The notes: generated by a model from the letters alone, not told the origin. A stretch of 64,000 nucleotides of DNA from Subtercola boreus (GCF_003399625.1 NZ_NBXA01000003.1:186001-250000), one strand, 5' to 3'; counted from the first letter of the stretch, positions 1-11,497 are shown. A program made the numbers and translations.

Positions 1-1273
<1,273 letters not shown>

Positions 1274-1315
1274 CCCGGGGAGACCTTTCGTTCGTACTTC
1301 TCAGCGACCCATAAA

Positions 1316-1336
1316 CTTGAGTCGACCTAGCTCAAC
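1316..1336. promoter_or_regulatory. HAIR operator (HspR binding site) upstream of clpB
   Basis: CTTGAGT, 7 nt, then GCTCAAC. This matches the HspR-associated inverted repeat consensus CTTGAGT-N7-ACTCAAG at 12 of 14 arm positions and sits in the clpB leader. HspR is encoded in this window, so HspR repression of clpB is the natural reading. Confidence 0.85.
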
Positions 1337-1417
1337 TTTACCCGAGAACATGCTCCAGCGCCACCGGTTCACCTCCGGTCATCCCCTTCACAGCCGGATC
1401 GACCTAGAGTATTGACA

Positions 1418-2968
1418 GTGAAGAGTATTTTGAGGCGTGAGCTGGGTTCCCCCCTGCTCCTCGGGCTGGTGGGAACCCTCTTCATCGCGCTCGGATCCCT
1501 GGCCGTCGGCTGGCTCGGGCCGGGGTCGAACGTGCGGGGCTGGCCGATCATCCAGAGCCTGCGGGGCAACGACCTGCTCGTGCACATCTCGACGTTCGTC
1601 GTCATCGGCGCGGGTCTCCTGCTCGTCATCGCGTGGCTGAAGCTCGGCTCGGCCATGCGCCGGAATCCCGCGGATGCCCTCAAGCGCGTCGTCGTCACCA
1701 GCGTCGTCTGGGCGCTGCCGCTCGCCGTGGCCGTTCCCCTGTATTCCCGCGACCTGTTCGCCTACGTGGGCCAGGGGCGGCTCATGGCCGGCGGATTCAA
1801 CCCCTACGTCGACGGCATCTCGGCCATCCAGGGCTGGTTCAACATCGGCGTCGACCCCATGTGGGCGAACGCGAAGACGCCCTACGGCCCGGTCTACCTC
1901 GCGATCGAGGAGGCGACGGTGACGATCTCGGGCGACTCGCCGATCGTCGCGGTCGCTCTCTTCCGGCTCATCGCCATCGTGAGCGCCCTCGCCATCGCGT
2001 TCTACGCCTACCGGCTCGCACGGATGCGCCAGATCGACCCGGGCAAGGTGCTCTGGTTGGTGCTCGCGAGCCCCGTGGTCATGTTCAACTTCGTGGTGGC
2101 CGGCCACAACGACGCGCTGATGCTCGCGCTGCTGATCGCGGGCATGTACTACGCGCTCCGGCGGCATCCGATCATCGCGATCCTGCTGGTCACCGCCTCG
2201 GTCGGGGTGAAGCCGATCGCCGTGCTCGCCCTGCCGATCATCGGCATCATCTGGGCCGGCCAGAACCGCACCCTCCGCAGCACCGTCAAGTACTGGGTGA
2301 TGACCGTCGTGATCTCGGGCGCCGTACTCGGCGCGCTCGGCTTCGCCCTCGGCATCGGCTTCGGCTGGGTGCTGACGCTGGCGACCCCCGGATCCGTGTC
2401 GCACTGGTACGCACCCGTCAACATCCTCGCGATCGCCGTCGGCGGCGCATTCGGCGCGTTCGGCCTCGACGGCGAGATGCCCGCCAACATCGTGAAGTTC
2501 GTGGCCATCGGGGCGATGGTCGTCGTCGTGGCCTGGGTGATGCTGACCAAGCGCACCTTCGACCCACTGATGCGCCTCGCGCTCGCGTTCACGGCCACGG
2601 TCATCCTGTCGCCCGTCATCCACCCCTGGTATGCGGCCTGGTGCATCATCCTGTTCGCGATCGTGGGCATCCGAGAGGGTCTGGCGACCCATCTGGCCGT
2701 CTCTGCATCGATCTTCTTCGCGTGTGTGAGCATCGCCGAAGGCATGGACATCTCGGATGCCGTGCAGGGCGACATCCTGGGCTATGTGATCCGCACGGTG
2801 TTCATCACGGGCGGTGGCATCGCGCTGATCATCGCGTACTGCATCCACGAGGAGCTGTCGGTGAAGCTGATCGTGCAACGCCTCCGGTCGTACCGGGAGC
2901 GGCGCGCCATCCAGAAACTGAACCGCGCCGCGGCGGGCGGATCGGTGAAACCCCGCACCTCGGTCTGA
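1418..2968 (+). CDS. MptB-like polyprenol-phosphomannose-dependent mannosyltransferase (GT-C)
   Basis: Integral membrane glycosyltransferase of the GT-C fold, about 516 residues. It has roughly a dozen hydrophobic segments throughout and the conserved extracytoplasmic loop SRDLFAYVGQG near residue 110, which carries the acidic catalytic region of the MptA/MptB family. The family transfers mannose from a polyprenyl-phosphate carrier to elongate lipomannan or lipoglycan cores outside the membrane. The start is ambiguous: TTG at 1412 or GTG at 1418, neither with a good ribosome binding site. It stands alone between divergent clpB and a convergent HAD gene. The exact acceptor cannot be told from sequence. 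Confidence 0.8.
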   Translation: MKSILRRELGSPLLLGLVGTLFIALGSLAVGWLGPGSNVRGWPIIQSLRGNDLLVHISTFVVIGAGLLLVIAWLKLGSAMRRNPADALKRVVVTSVVWALPLAVAVPLYSRDLFAYVGQGRLMAGGFNPYVDGISAIQGWFNIGVDPMWANAKTPYGPVYLAIEEATVTISGDSPIVAVALFRLIAIVSALAIAFYAYRLARMRQIDPGKVLWLVLASPVVMFNFVVAGHNDALMLALLIAGMYYALRRHPIIAILLVTASVGVKPIAVLALPIIGIIWAGQNRTLRSTVKYWVMTVVISGAVLGALGFALGIGFGWVLTLATPGSVSHWYAPVNILAIAVGGAFGAFGLDGEMPANIVKFVAIGAMVVVVAWVMLTKRTFDPLMRLALAFTATVILSPVIHPWYAAWCIILFAIVGIREGLATHLAVSASIFFACVSIAEGMDISDAVQGDILGYVIRTVFITGGGIALIIAYCIHEELSVKLIVQRLRSYRERRAIQKLNRAAAGGSVKPRTSV

Positions 2969-2970
2969 GG

Positions 2971-3007
2971 CCGAAGCCGCAGCCGCAGCCGCAGCCGCAG
3001 CCGCAGG
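2971..3007. repeat. Hexanucleotide microsatellite, GCCGCA-type, about 6 units
   Basis: Six consecutive GCCGNA hexamers fill the whole gap between the two convergent stop codons (tga ending 2968, cta starting 3011). The first unit is GCCGAA and the others are GCCGCA. It is a slippage-prone simple repeat with no obvious stem. Confidence 0.85.
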
Positions 3008-3010
3008 AGG

Positions 3011-3892
3011 CTACAGCCCCAGCTTCGCGACCCAGTGGGCCAGGAATGCCGCCCCCGCCTCGTCGTGGATCAGCTCGCCCTCCACGATGACCCGGTACGG
3101 CTTCTCGAGGATGCCGTCGGCCGGCCGCACATCCACGTGCGCCACCTCGTAGCCGGCGGCGTACAGGTAGTCGGCCATCTTGTAGTCGCTCCGCGAGTCG
3201 CCCACCGAGCGCCAGACGCGCGGCAGGTCGCCCTGCTCCTTGAAGAACCTGACCGCCCGCTCGGCACCGCGGTCCTTGTCGAGCGTGACGGATTCCACAT
3301 CGGTCGAGATGATCGTGGGATCGAGGCGGAACGGGATGTCACCCGCCGCGTTCGGCGTCTCACGCTCGCCATAGCGCGCACCGAGCCCCCGCTCGACGAG
3401 CGCGGCGTAGGCGACATCGTTGTACTGCAGCTGCAGCGGGCGGTACTCGTCAGCTGTCAGCTCCGTCCTCTGCTCCACCGACACCATCGCGAGCTTGCCC
3501 TCATCGAAGAACATCGATTCGCTGAACCGCTCCTCGACGAGCGATCGGATGTGCGACCGGAACTCCTCCGGCAGCGCCACCGTCGCATCGACCTCGACCG
3601 GCAGCGGGCCCCCGGCTCCCATCGCGAACCACACCGCACCCTTCTCGCACACCACGAACATCCGCCCCCCGCCGGCGAGTGCGTCGTCGAGCCCGGCGGC
3701 ACGAAGCGGTGCCACGACCTCCTCGAGCACGAAGTCGGCGGAGCGCCCGGTGATGAACGCGATCGGGATCCCCGCGGCCGTCAGTTTCACCAGGTCGGCG
3801 AGGATGCTCGGGATGGTCACCGACCGGGTGACCGGCGAGGCGATCGGTCCGTCGATGTCGAGCAGCAGACCGAGCGGAGGGGTGTTCGTCAT
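3011..3892 (-). CDS. HAD-superfamily hydrolase (Cof/sucrose-phosphatase-like)
   Basis: Cytoplasmic HAD phosphatase of about 293 residues. Motif I DIDG is at residues 12-15, motif II is in FITGRS, a conserved Lys region is LDKDRG, and motif III/IV is GDSRSDYKMAD. The layout, with a large cap between motifs II and III, fits the type IIB group (Cof, sucrose-6-phosphate phosphatase, trehalose-phosphatase relatives). The substrate is unknown. I chose the ATG at 3892 (MTNTPPLG) because it follows a GGGGGG stretch and starts just before the first beta strand; a longer in-frame start exists upstream. It is convergent with the mannosyltransferase. Confidence 0.75.
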   Translation of the reverse strand: MTNTPPLGLLLDIDGPIASPVTRSVTIPSILADLVKLTAAGIPIAFITGRSADFVLEEVVAPLRAAGLDDALAGGGRMFVVCEKGAVWFAMGAGGPLPVEVDATVALPEEFRSHIRSLVEERFSESMFFDEGKLAMVSVEQRTELTADEYRPLQLQYNDVAYAALVERGLGARYGERETPNAAGDIPFRLDPTIISTDVESVTLDKDRGAERAVRFFKEQGDLPRVWRSVGDSRSDYKMADYLYAAGYEVAHVDVRPADGILEKPYRVIVEGELIHDEAGAAFLAHWVAKLGL

Positions 3893-3944
3893 CCCCCCAT
3901 TGTCGCAAGGTTCGACAGCCCGCCGATCCACTGACCCCCGGTGG

Positions 3945-4361
3945 TCAGGGGCGCCAGACCATGATCTCGGTGCGGCGCTGGCTCCGCGTGCCGTTCTTCA
4001 GTGACACGATCTCGCCCTCGGTTCCGGCGGCGAACACACGTCGGCCGGGGCGGTTCAGCAGCTCGTCTGCGAGCGCCGATTCGAGCTCGCGCACGCGGCG
4101 GGCGAGTTCCTGGTTGATGTTCTCGAGCTCCAGGATGCGCCGGATGCCCTCGAGGGTGATGCCCTCGGAGCCGAGCCGCGCGATCTCGCGCAACTGCATC
4201 ACGTCGCGGAGCGAGTAACGGCGGGACTTGCCCGCGGTGCGGCTCGGGCTGACAAGGCCCAGCCGGTCGTACTGCCGGAGGGTCTGCGGGTGCATCTCGG
4301 CGAGCTCGGCGGCCACGGCGATCGCGAAGAGCGGCGCGTTCTCGTCAACGGGTTGCTGCAC
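3945..4361 (-). CDS. hspR: HspR, MerR-family heat-shock repressor
   Basis: Repressor of the dnaK operon and clpB that binds HAIR sites, usually with DnaK as corepressor. The 138-residue protein has the winged HTH at about residues 10-60 (motifs HPQTLRQYDRLGLVSP and SRRYSLRD), followed by a coiled-coil dimerisation helix (ILELENINQELARRVRELE). The GTG start at 4361 is supported by AAGGGAGA about 7 nt upstream. It is the last gene of dnaK-grpE-dnaJ-hspR, the classic actinobacterial order. Unlike the other junctions it is separated from dnaJ by 75 nt containing a strong hairpin. Confidence 0.93.
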   Translation of the reverse strand: MQQPVDENAPLFAIAVAAELAEMHPQTLRQYDRLGLVSPSRTAGKSRRYSLRDVMQLREIARLGSEGITLEGIRRILELENINQELARRVRELESALADELLNRPGRRVFAAGTEGEIVSLKNGTRSQRRTEIMVWRP

Positions 4362-4391
4362 CGGGTCTCCCTTCGTCGTGGTCGGTGTGGT

Positions 4392-4433
4392 GCGGGTTCC
4401 GGATGACCGTCGGCACGGTCATCCGGAACCCGC
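4392..4433 (-). terminator. Perfect 19-bp hairpin between dnaJ and hspR
   Basis: The arm GCGGGTTCCGGATGACCGT is followed by a CGGC loop and an exact reverse complement: a 19-bp stem with a 4-nt loop, starting 3 nt after the dnaJ stop. No T-tract follows on the minus strand. It may be a partial terminator, an RNA-processing site or a 3' stabiliser that separates hspR dosage from the chaperones. Confidence 0.6.
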
Positions 4434-4436
4434 CTG

Positions 4437-5447
4437 TCACTCCTGTGCCTTTGCGAGCAGTTCTGCCCGCGGATTCTCGTTCGGTTCGAGCGAATGGAAG
4501 GCGACGAGGGCTTCGCGCGCCTCATCGGACAGGTGCGACGGAACCGCAACCTGCACGACGGCGAGCAGGTCGCCCGTGCCCTTCGGCGTCTCGACTCCGC
4601 GTCCCTTGACGCGAAGCACACGCCCGCTCGGGGTGCCCGGCCCGACCCGCAGCTTCACGGGATCGCCGCCGAGGGTCGGCACTTCGATGGTCGCACCGAG
4701 CGTTGCCTCGACGAACGTGACCGGCACGTTCACCCGGAGGTTCAGCCCGTCGCGGTCGAAGACGGGATGCTTCCGCACAGACACGGTGAGCACGATGTCG
4801 CCGGGTTCGCCGCCGTCCTGGCTCTTCTCGCCCTTGCCCCGCAGCTTGATCTTCTGGCCGTCGGAGACACCCGCCGGGATCTTCACCGTGATGGTGGTTC
4901 CCTCGGCGGTCTGCAGCTTGATCGTGTCGCCCTTCGTCGCCGTGACGAAGTCGACCGTTGTGCGGGCCGTGACGTCGCGGCCGCGCGTCGGTCCGCCGTA
5001 GCCGCGGAAACCACCGCTCGGCTGGCCGAAGCCGCGATTGCCGCCGAACATGCCGCCCAGGAGGTCGTCGTAGCCGGCCTGCTGGAAGCTGTAGTTCGAG
5101 CCGGCACTGCCGCCCGCACTGCCACCCCGGCCGCCACCGCCGAACATCCCACCGAAGACGTCTTCGAAGCCGCCCGACTGGCCCTGGCCACCCGCCGTGA
5201 AGCGGGCACCTGAACCCATCGCACGGATCTGGTCGTACTCCTTGCGCTGCTCGGCATCGGCGAGAACCGAGTGGGCTTCGCTGATCTCCTTGAACTTCGC
5301 CTCGGCTGCAGTGTCACCGGGATTCGAGTCCGGATGGTACTGCCGGGCGAGCTTGCGGTACTGCTTCTTCAGGTCGGCCGCAGAGACGTCCTTGGAGACA
5401 CCGAGGACCTTGTAGAAGTCCTTGTCGAACCAGTCCTGGCTAGCCAT
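4437..5447 (-). CDS. dnaJ: DnaJ-class co-chaperone without zinc fingers (type II / CbpA-like)
   Basis: Stimulates DnaK ATPase and delivers clients. The 336-residue protein has a J domain at residues 10-75 with HPD at 38-40. A long Gly/Phe-rich linker follows at about 80-155, including repeats like GGMFGG. The two C-terminal beta-sandwich domains follow at about 160-320. The CxxCxGxG zinc-finger domain of canonical DnaJ is absent, so this is the DnaJ1-type co-chaperone found in actinobacterial dnaK operons. The start overlaps the grpE stop by 8 nt, which suggests translational coupling. Confidence 0.93.
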   Translation of the reverse strand: MASQDWFDKDFYKVLGVSKDVSAADLKKQYRKLARQYHPDSNPGDTAAEAKFKEISEAHSVLADAEQRKEYDQIRAMGSGARFTAGGQGQSGGFEDVFGGMFGGGGRGGSAGGSAGSNYSFQQAGYDDLLGGMFGGNRGFGQPSGGFRGYGGPTRGRDVTARTTVDFVTATKGDTIKLQTAEGTTITVKIPAGVSDGQKIKLRGKGEKSQDGGEPGDIVLTVSVRKHPVFDRDGLNLRVNVPVTFVEATLGATIEVPTLGGDPVKLRVGPGTPSGRVLRVKGRGVETPKGTGDLLAVVQVAVPSHLSDEAREALVAFHSLEPNENPRAELLAKAQE

Positions 5448-6087
5448 TCGGCACCGCTACGACGACCTTGGCCGCCCGGAGCAGTGTCGAGCCGAGGTAG
5501 TACCCCGTCTCGACGACGTCGGCGATGGTCGCCACCTCGACGCCCGGAGTCGGCTGCTGGAAGATCGCCTCGTGCTCCTTCGGGTCGAAGACCTCGCCCG
5601 TCGTCCCGAAGGGCTTCAGGCCGAGGCGCTCCACACCCGTGCGGAGTTTGGCGGCGATCGAGGCGAAGGGCCCCTCGGCGAGGTCGCCGTGCTTCTCGGC
5701 ACGGTCGAGATCGTCGAGCACAGGCAGCAGGATCTTCACGACGTCACCCACCGTGCGCTCCCGTTCCACCTCCCGGTTCGCTTCGGTGCGCTTGCGGTAG
5801 TTGGCGTACTCGGCGGTGACGCGCTGCAGGTCGGCGAGCCGCTCCGCAGCGAGATCGTCGGCCTGGCCGGCGCTCACGGCGTCGAGAAAGCTCAGGTCGT
5901 CGTCGTTCAACGCACCCTCGCTCGGAGTCTCTACATCGGGACCTTCGGCCTCGACGAACGCTCCGTCCTCGACCGGCTCGCCCGTCGCCGGGTCCGAGGA
6001 GAATGCCTCGGGCCCGGCGGGGGGGAACTGGCCAGACTCGTCATCGTTCGGGCTCTTGCCCTCGCGGTTCGACTTGTCAGCGGCCAT
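5440..6087 (-). CDS. grpE: GrpE nucleotide exchange factor
   Basis: Exchanges ADP for ATP on DnaK. The 215-residue protein has an acidic disordered N-terminus to about residue 70, then the long paired helix region (LADLQRVTAEYANYRKRTEANRE is typical). The C-terminal beta-domain holds the conserved segment FDPKEHEAIFQ and ends VVAVPNG. It lies 2 nt after the dnaK stop and overlaps dnaJ, so all three are one transcription unit under the dnaK HAIR sites. Confidence 0.95.
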   Translation of the reverse strand: MAADKSNREGKSPNDDESGQFPPAGPEAFSSDPATGEPVEDGAFVEAEGPDVETPSEGALNDDDLSFLDAVSAGQADDLAAERLADLQRVTAEYANYRKRTEANREVERERTVGDVVKILLPVLDDLDRAEKHGDLAEGPFASIAAKLRTGVERLGLKPFGTTGEVFDPKEHEAIFQQPTPGVEVATIADVVETGYYLGSTLLRAAKVVVAVPNG

Positions 6088-6089
6088 GG

Positions 6090-8024
<1,935 letters not shown>

Positions 8025-8029
8025 TCAGA

Positions 8030-8050
8030 GTTGAGTCCCGTAGCATCAAG
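8030..8050. promoter_or_regulatory. HAIR operator, dnaK-proximal
   Basis: GTTGAGT, 7 nt, CATCAAG: an imperfect HspR inverted repeat, 63 bp upstream of the dnaK ATG. With the better site about 40 bp further out it gives a double HAIR arrangement in the dnaK promoter. Confidence 0.75.
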
Positions 8051-8091
8051 TTTACCGACCCCGGATGCCGTGTCAAGCTCGGAGCTGAAAA

Positions 8092-8112
8092 CTTGAGTCG
8101 GACTGGCTCAAC
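8092..8112. promoter_or_regulatory. HAIR operator, dnaK-distal
   Basis: CTTGAGT, 7 nt, GCTCAAC: the same arms as the clpB site, in the 192-bp gap between dnaK and the divergent MFS gene. HspR bound here could also affect the MFS promoter. Confidence 0.85.
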
Positions 8113-8159
8113 TCTCAGGAGTTTCACTGCTGTTTACGCGAGGAATGTACTGTTCAGTC

Positions 8160-9506
8160 ATGACAGCACCCTCCCCGACTCCGGCACGGGCATCCGGAGC
8201 TGCCGACGACCGCGTCGTGCCCCGTCGGCGCATCGCCGCCTGGGCACTCTGGGACTGGGGCGGCGCCTCCTTCAACGCCGTCGTGACGACGTTCGTGTTC
8301 ACGGTCTACCTCACCGGCAATGCGGTCAACCACCCGTTCGGCGACGAGGCCTTCGTGTCGGCCCAGCTGGGCTGGACGCTCGGCGTGGCCGGCCTGATCG
8401 TCGCCCTGCTCGCCCCCGTGACCGGGCAACGCACCGACACGTCCGGGAGGCGGAAGCTGTGGCTCGGCGTGAACACCTACATCGTGGTGGCGATCATCGC
8501 GGGGCTGTTCTTCGTGCAGGCAGCTCCCGAGTACCTCTGGCTCGGGTTGCTGCTTCTGGCGGCAGGGTCGGTGTTCTTCCAGTTCGCCGAGGTGAACTAC
8601 AACGCGATGCTCTCGAGCGTCTCGACGAAGCGCACCATCGGCAAGGTGAGCGGGTTCGGCTGGTCGATGGGCTACTTCGGCGGCATCGTGCTGCTGCTCA
8701 TCGTGTACTTCGGCTTCATCCACCCCGATGTGGGCCTGTTCGGCGTGACGAGCGAGAACGGCCTCTCCGTGCGGGTCTCGATGCTGATCGCCGCGATCTG
8801 GTTCGGCATCTTCGCGCTGCCGGTGCTGCTCTCGGTGCCCGAACTCGAACCACACGGATCGGCAGCCCGGCCGAAGGTGAGCTTCTTCGGCTCCTACGCG
8901 CGCCTCGGGCGGGACCTCGCCGGGCTCTGGCGCACGAACCGCCACACCGTCTACTTCCTGATCGCCTCCGCCGTCTTCCGCGATGGGCTGACCGGCGTGT
9001 TCACGTTCGGCGGCGTACTGGCCGCCGGCACCTTCGGGTTCTCGGCGAGCGAGGTCATCGTCTTCGCCATCGCGGCGAATGTCACGGCGGGAGTCTCGAC
9101 CGTGGTCGTCGGTCGACTGGATGACCGGGTCGGGCCGAAGCCCGTCATCGTCGTGGCTCTGGTCGGCCTGGTGATCTGCGGCTCAGCGGTCTTCCTCCTC
9201 CACGACGCCGGGAAGTCGGCGTTCTGGGTCTTCGGCCTTCTGCTCTGCCTGTTCGTCGGCCCGGCACAGTCGGCGAGCCGGTCGTTCCTCGGCCGCGTCA
9301 TCCCGGCCGGCCGCGAGGGCGAGATCTTCGGCCTCTACGCCACGACCGGCAAGGCGGCGACCTTCCTCGCGCCGGCCGCGTTCGCCCTCTTCGTCACCCT
9401 CGGCGGCGCCCAGTACTGGGGCGTGCTCGGAATCGTGCTGGTGCTGCTGGTCGGGCTCATCGTGCTGCTGCCGGTCTCGGCGAAGCAGAAGCAGCTGAGC
9501 GGCTGA
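8160..9506 (+). CDS. MFS transporter, UMF1 / Atg22-like family
   Basis: Inner-membrane major facilitator of about 448 residues with some 12 hydrophobic segments. The N-terminal hallmark AAWALWDWGGASFNAV belongs to the UMF1 (vacuole effluxer Atg22-like) family. FGFSASEVIVFAIAANV and GPAQSASRSFLGRVIP in the second half are also typical. The substrate is unknown; amino acid or small-molecule efflux is the family guess. The ATG at 8160 is used; an ATG at 8145 is in frame but directly abuts the GAGGA motif. It is divergent from dnaK, and its promoter region contains HAIR sites. Confidence 0.8.
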   Translation: MTAPSPTPARASGAADDRVVPRRRIAAWALWDWGGASFNAVVTTFVFTVYLTGNAVNHPFGDEAFVSAQLGWTLGVAGLIVALLAPVTGQRTDTSGRRKLWLGVNTYIVVAIIAGLFFVQAAPEYLWLGLLLLAAGSVFFQFAEVNYNAMLSSVSTKRTIGKVSGFGWSMGYFGGIVLLLIVYFGFIHPDVGLFGVTSENGLSVRVSMLIAAIWFGIFALPVLLSVPELEPHGSAARPKVSFFGSYARLGRDLAGLWRTNRHTVYFLIASAVFRDGLTGVFTFGGVLAAGTFGFSASEVIVFAIAANVTAGVSTVVVGRLDDRVGPKPVIVVALVGLVICGSAVFLLHDAGKSAFWVFGLLLCLFVGPAQSASRSFLGRVIPAGREGEIFGLYATTGKAATFLAPAAFALFVTLGGAQYWGVLGIVLVLLVGLIVLLPVSAKQKQLSG

Positions 9507-9511
9507 GGACG

Positions 9512-10273
9512 TCAGACCGCCACGTAGCCGCCGTCGATCGGCAGCGTGTGTCCGGTGATCCAGGCCGCATCGGAGGAGGCGAGGAAGAGCACCGCGTTCG
9601 CCACGTCGTCGGCGGTCGGCATGCCCGGGATCGGGTTGAAGTTCGCCATCCGCTCGGCCATCTCCCTCGGGTCGGGCGCGGTGTCGATGAAGTTCTGCAC
9701 GAGCGGTGTCAGTACGACGGTCGGTGCGACCGCATTGACGCGGATGTTCGACTTCGCGTACTCGACGGCGGCCGATCGCGTGAGCCCGACGATGCCGGCC
9801 TTGGCGAACGTGTAGGGCGAGATGTTGTCCTGAGCGGTGAGACCGGCGGTGGACGAGGTGTTGACGATGCTGCCGCCACCGTTCGCCAGCAGGGCGGCGA
9901 TGCCGTACTTCAGCACGTAGAAGACTCCGTCGCCGTTGATGTTCCGCACCTTCTCCCAGTTCGCGAGGTCCATCTCGTGGAGCTTCTGCTGCTTGCCGTC
10001 GATGCCGGCGTTGTTGAAGATGACGTCGACGTGGCCGTAGTGCTCGATCGCCGCTGCGAAGCCGGCCTCGACGCTCGCGGGGTGTGAGACGTCGACCTGC
10101 ACTGCGAAGCCGTCGGGCAGCGTTGCCGCGAACGCTGTCGCGCCGTCGATGTTGAGGTCGGCGATGACCACCCTGGCGCCTTCGCCTGCGAACCTGGCGG
10201 CTGCTGCCGCTCCGAGCCCTGAGGCTCCTCCCGTGACGAAAACGACCTTGCCGTCGAACCGCTGGGCTGACAT
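9512..10273 (-). CDS. SDR-family NAD(P)-dependent oxidoreductase
   Basis: Classical short-chain dehydrogenase, 253 residues, cytoplasmic. The cofactor motif TGGASGLG is at residues 14-21, the acidic ADLN after beta-2 suggests NAD preference, and NNAG follows. The catalytic triad is visible as the Ser of NTSS and the Tyr/Lys of YTFAK. The C-terminus ends in DGGYVAV, usual for the family. The ATG at 10273 is preceded by AAGGAAC. It stands alone; its substrate cannot be assigned. Confidence 0.85.
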   Translation of the reverse strand: MSAQRFDGKVVFVTGGASGLGAAAAARFAGEGARVVIADLNIDGATAFAATLPDGFAVQVDVSHPASVEAGFAAAIEHYGHVDVIFNNAGIDGKQQKLHEMDLANWEKVRNINGDGVFYVLKYGIAALLANGGGSIVNTSSTAGLTAQDNISPYTFAKAGIVGLTRSAAVEYAKSNIRVNAVAPTVVLTPLVQNFIDTAPDPREMAERMANFNPIPGMPTADDVANAVLFLASSDAAWITGHTLPIDGGYVAV

Positions 10274-10343
10274 GTGTTCCTTCTTCCATTCCTGAGAAGC
10301 CGCAGGCATTTACCTGTAGTTACAGCTACCACCCTACGCCTGT

Positions 10344-11120
10344 TCAGAAGACGCGGATGCGGAACCGATCAGCGGCGCGAACCAGATTCTCGTCCGAGAC
10401 GAGGAGGGGGTCGGGGCCGAGAGCGAGGAGGCCTGCGGACCAGTCGTCCGCCTCGGACGGCAACCAGATCGCCTGGCAGGTGCCACCGCCGTGCTTACTC
10501 CCATAGGCGATGCCGCGCGCTCTGTCTCCGCCATCCAGGGTGAGGCCCCGGATCGTCGCAGCGATCCCGGTCGTGACAAGCCTGTTCTCGCCACGGAGAA
10601 CAGCAGTGGTGAGCGAGGTGATGCCATTCTCGATCAGGACGTCGCTCGCGAGAACCTCCAGCGCAGAGAGCGAGTCAGGATGCTCCACGTCGGCCCACCA
10701 CCCATCCCCCTCGGCAGACACCGGGAACAGGCCTCGTTCGTGCCGCCAGATCGACGGAATCGCACCGACACCCATGAAGGACTGCTCCTGCCACTCCGTC
10801 GCGACTTCTTCGAGAAACTGTTCTCGCGTCAGTCCAAGCGCGACGGCATCGGCCTCGAGGGGGTCGCGCCCACCGATTGCTCGCTTGAACGAGGAGAGCA
10901 CCTCGGCGTAGGCGGAGGTGGGGTCTGCGGCGACGTACAGCGTGGCGCCAGGAGTGTCATACCGTCCCCATCCGGCCCGACTCGCGCCTTCGACGCGCAC
11001 AACAGCAGACAGCGCCTCGTATCGTCGCCGCGAAACGCGGTACCACCGATCAGCCGGATTGTTGCGCACGAGTCGGAGGCCCGTCGCAGCGCAGCGTCGT
11101 GCCGCCGCTCCTTCGGTCAT
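10344..11120 (-). CDS. RES-domain toxin (NAD-degrading type)
   Basis: RES-family toxin, 258 residues. The signature GWGRYDTPGATLYVA with AYAEVL supplies the conserved Arg and Glu, and GIAYGSKHGGGTCQAIW supplies the Ser region. Characterised members (MbcT, and RES toxins paired with Xre antitoxins) deplete NAD+. The ATG overlaps the stop of the upstream antitoxin gene as ATGA, so the pair is translationally coupled in the normal antitoxin-first order. The protein is somewhat longer than minimal RES toxins (about 150-200 residues) because of its N- and C-terminal regions. Confidence 0.82.
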   Translation of the reverse strand: MTEGAAARRCAATGLRLVRNNPADRWYRVSRRRYEALSAVVRVEGASRAGWGRYDTPGATLYVAADPTSAYAEVLSSFKRAIGGRDPLEADAVALGLTREQFLEEVATEWQEQSFMGVGAIPSIWRHERGLFPVSAEGDGWWADVEHPDSLSALEVLASDVLIENGITSLTTAVLRGENRLVTTGIAATIRGLTLDGGDRARGIAYGSKHGGGTCQAIWLPSEADDWSAGLLALGPDPLLVSDENLVRAADRFRIRVF

Positions 11121-11497
11121 ACATCAGCCGCGCTGGAGAGAAAACCATCCAGAGCCACCGAGACCTCACGCAGACGATCCTCGCGAATCGCGGTGAGGGG
11201 GGTCACTTCTCCGAGCAGCGGATTACCGCCGATGAACCACTGACGTGCAACGTGCGCACCCTCTTCGCCCTCGATGCGCTTCCAGGTTCGGTGCCCGAAC
11301 TGCAGGCGGCGAAGGAAGTCGGTCGATGGCGTGGGCCCGTCTGGCCTCGCCCACTTGCTCGGCAGTTTTCTGTCCTTCGAGCCCGTCATTGCCGCCACGA
11401 GAGTCGGCCCGAGCGCACCAACCATCTCCGCGGCGATCTGGTGACTGTCCATTCGCGCGGTGCTTGCGTGCTGGCCTGTCGACGTGAGGCGTGTCAT
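11117..11497 (-). CDS. Xre/MbcA/ParS-family antitoxin (DUF2384-like)
   Basis: Putative partner of the RES toxin, about 126 residues. The C-terminal portion has the antitoxin toxin-binding feature: WKRIEGEEGAHVARQWFIGGNPLLGEVTPLTAIRE resembles the DUF2384 pattern in which a helix is followed by W-(x)n-NP-x-LG-G-P. The N-terminal half is helical and probably carries the DNA-binding unit. The start is uncertain: ATG at 11497 or GTG at 11506, the latter closer to an AGGGG. A 12-bp palindrome covers the ATG and could be the autoregulatory operator. Confidence 0.72.
   Translation of the reverse strand: MTRLTSTGQHASTARMDSHQIAAEMVGALGPTLVAAMTGSKDRKLPSKWARPDGPTPSTDFLRRLQFGHRTWKRIEGEEGAHVARQWFIGGNPLLGEVTPLTAIREDRLREVSVALDGFLSSAADV

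Noticed and set aside
1388-2878. 496-codon frame antisense to the mannosyltransferase
   Set aside because: Asp/Arg/His-rich low-complexity sequence typical of a shadow of a hydrophobic protein.
5320-5345. tRNA-like GATTCGAGTCC sequence
   Set aside because: It is inside the dnaJ J-domain coding region and has no cloverleaf partner arms.
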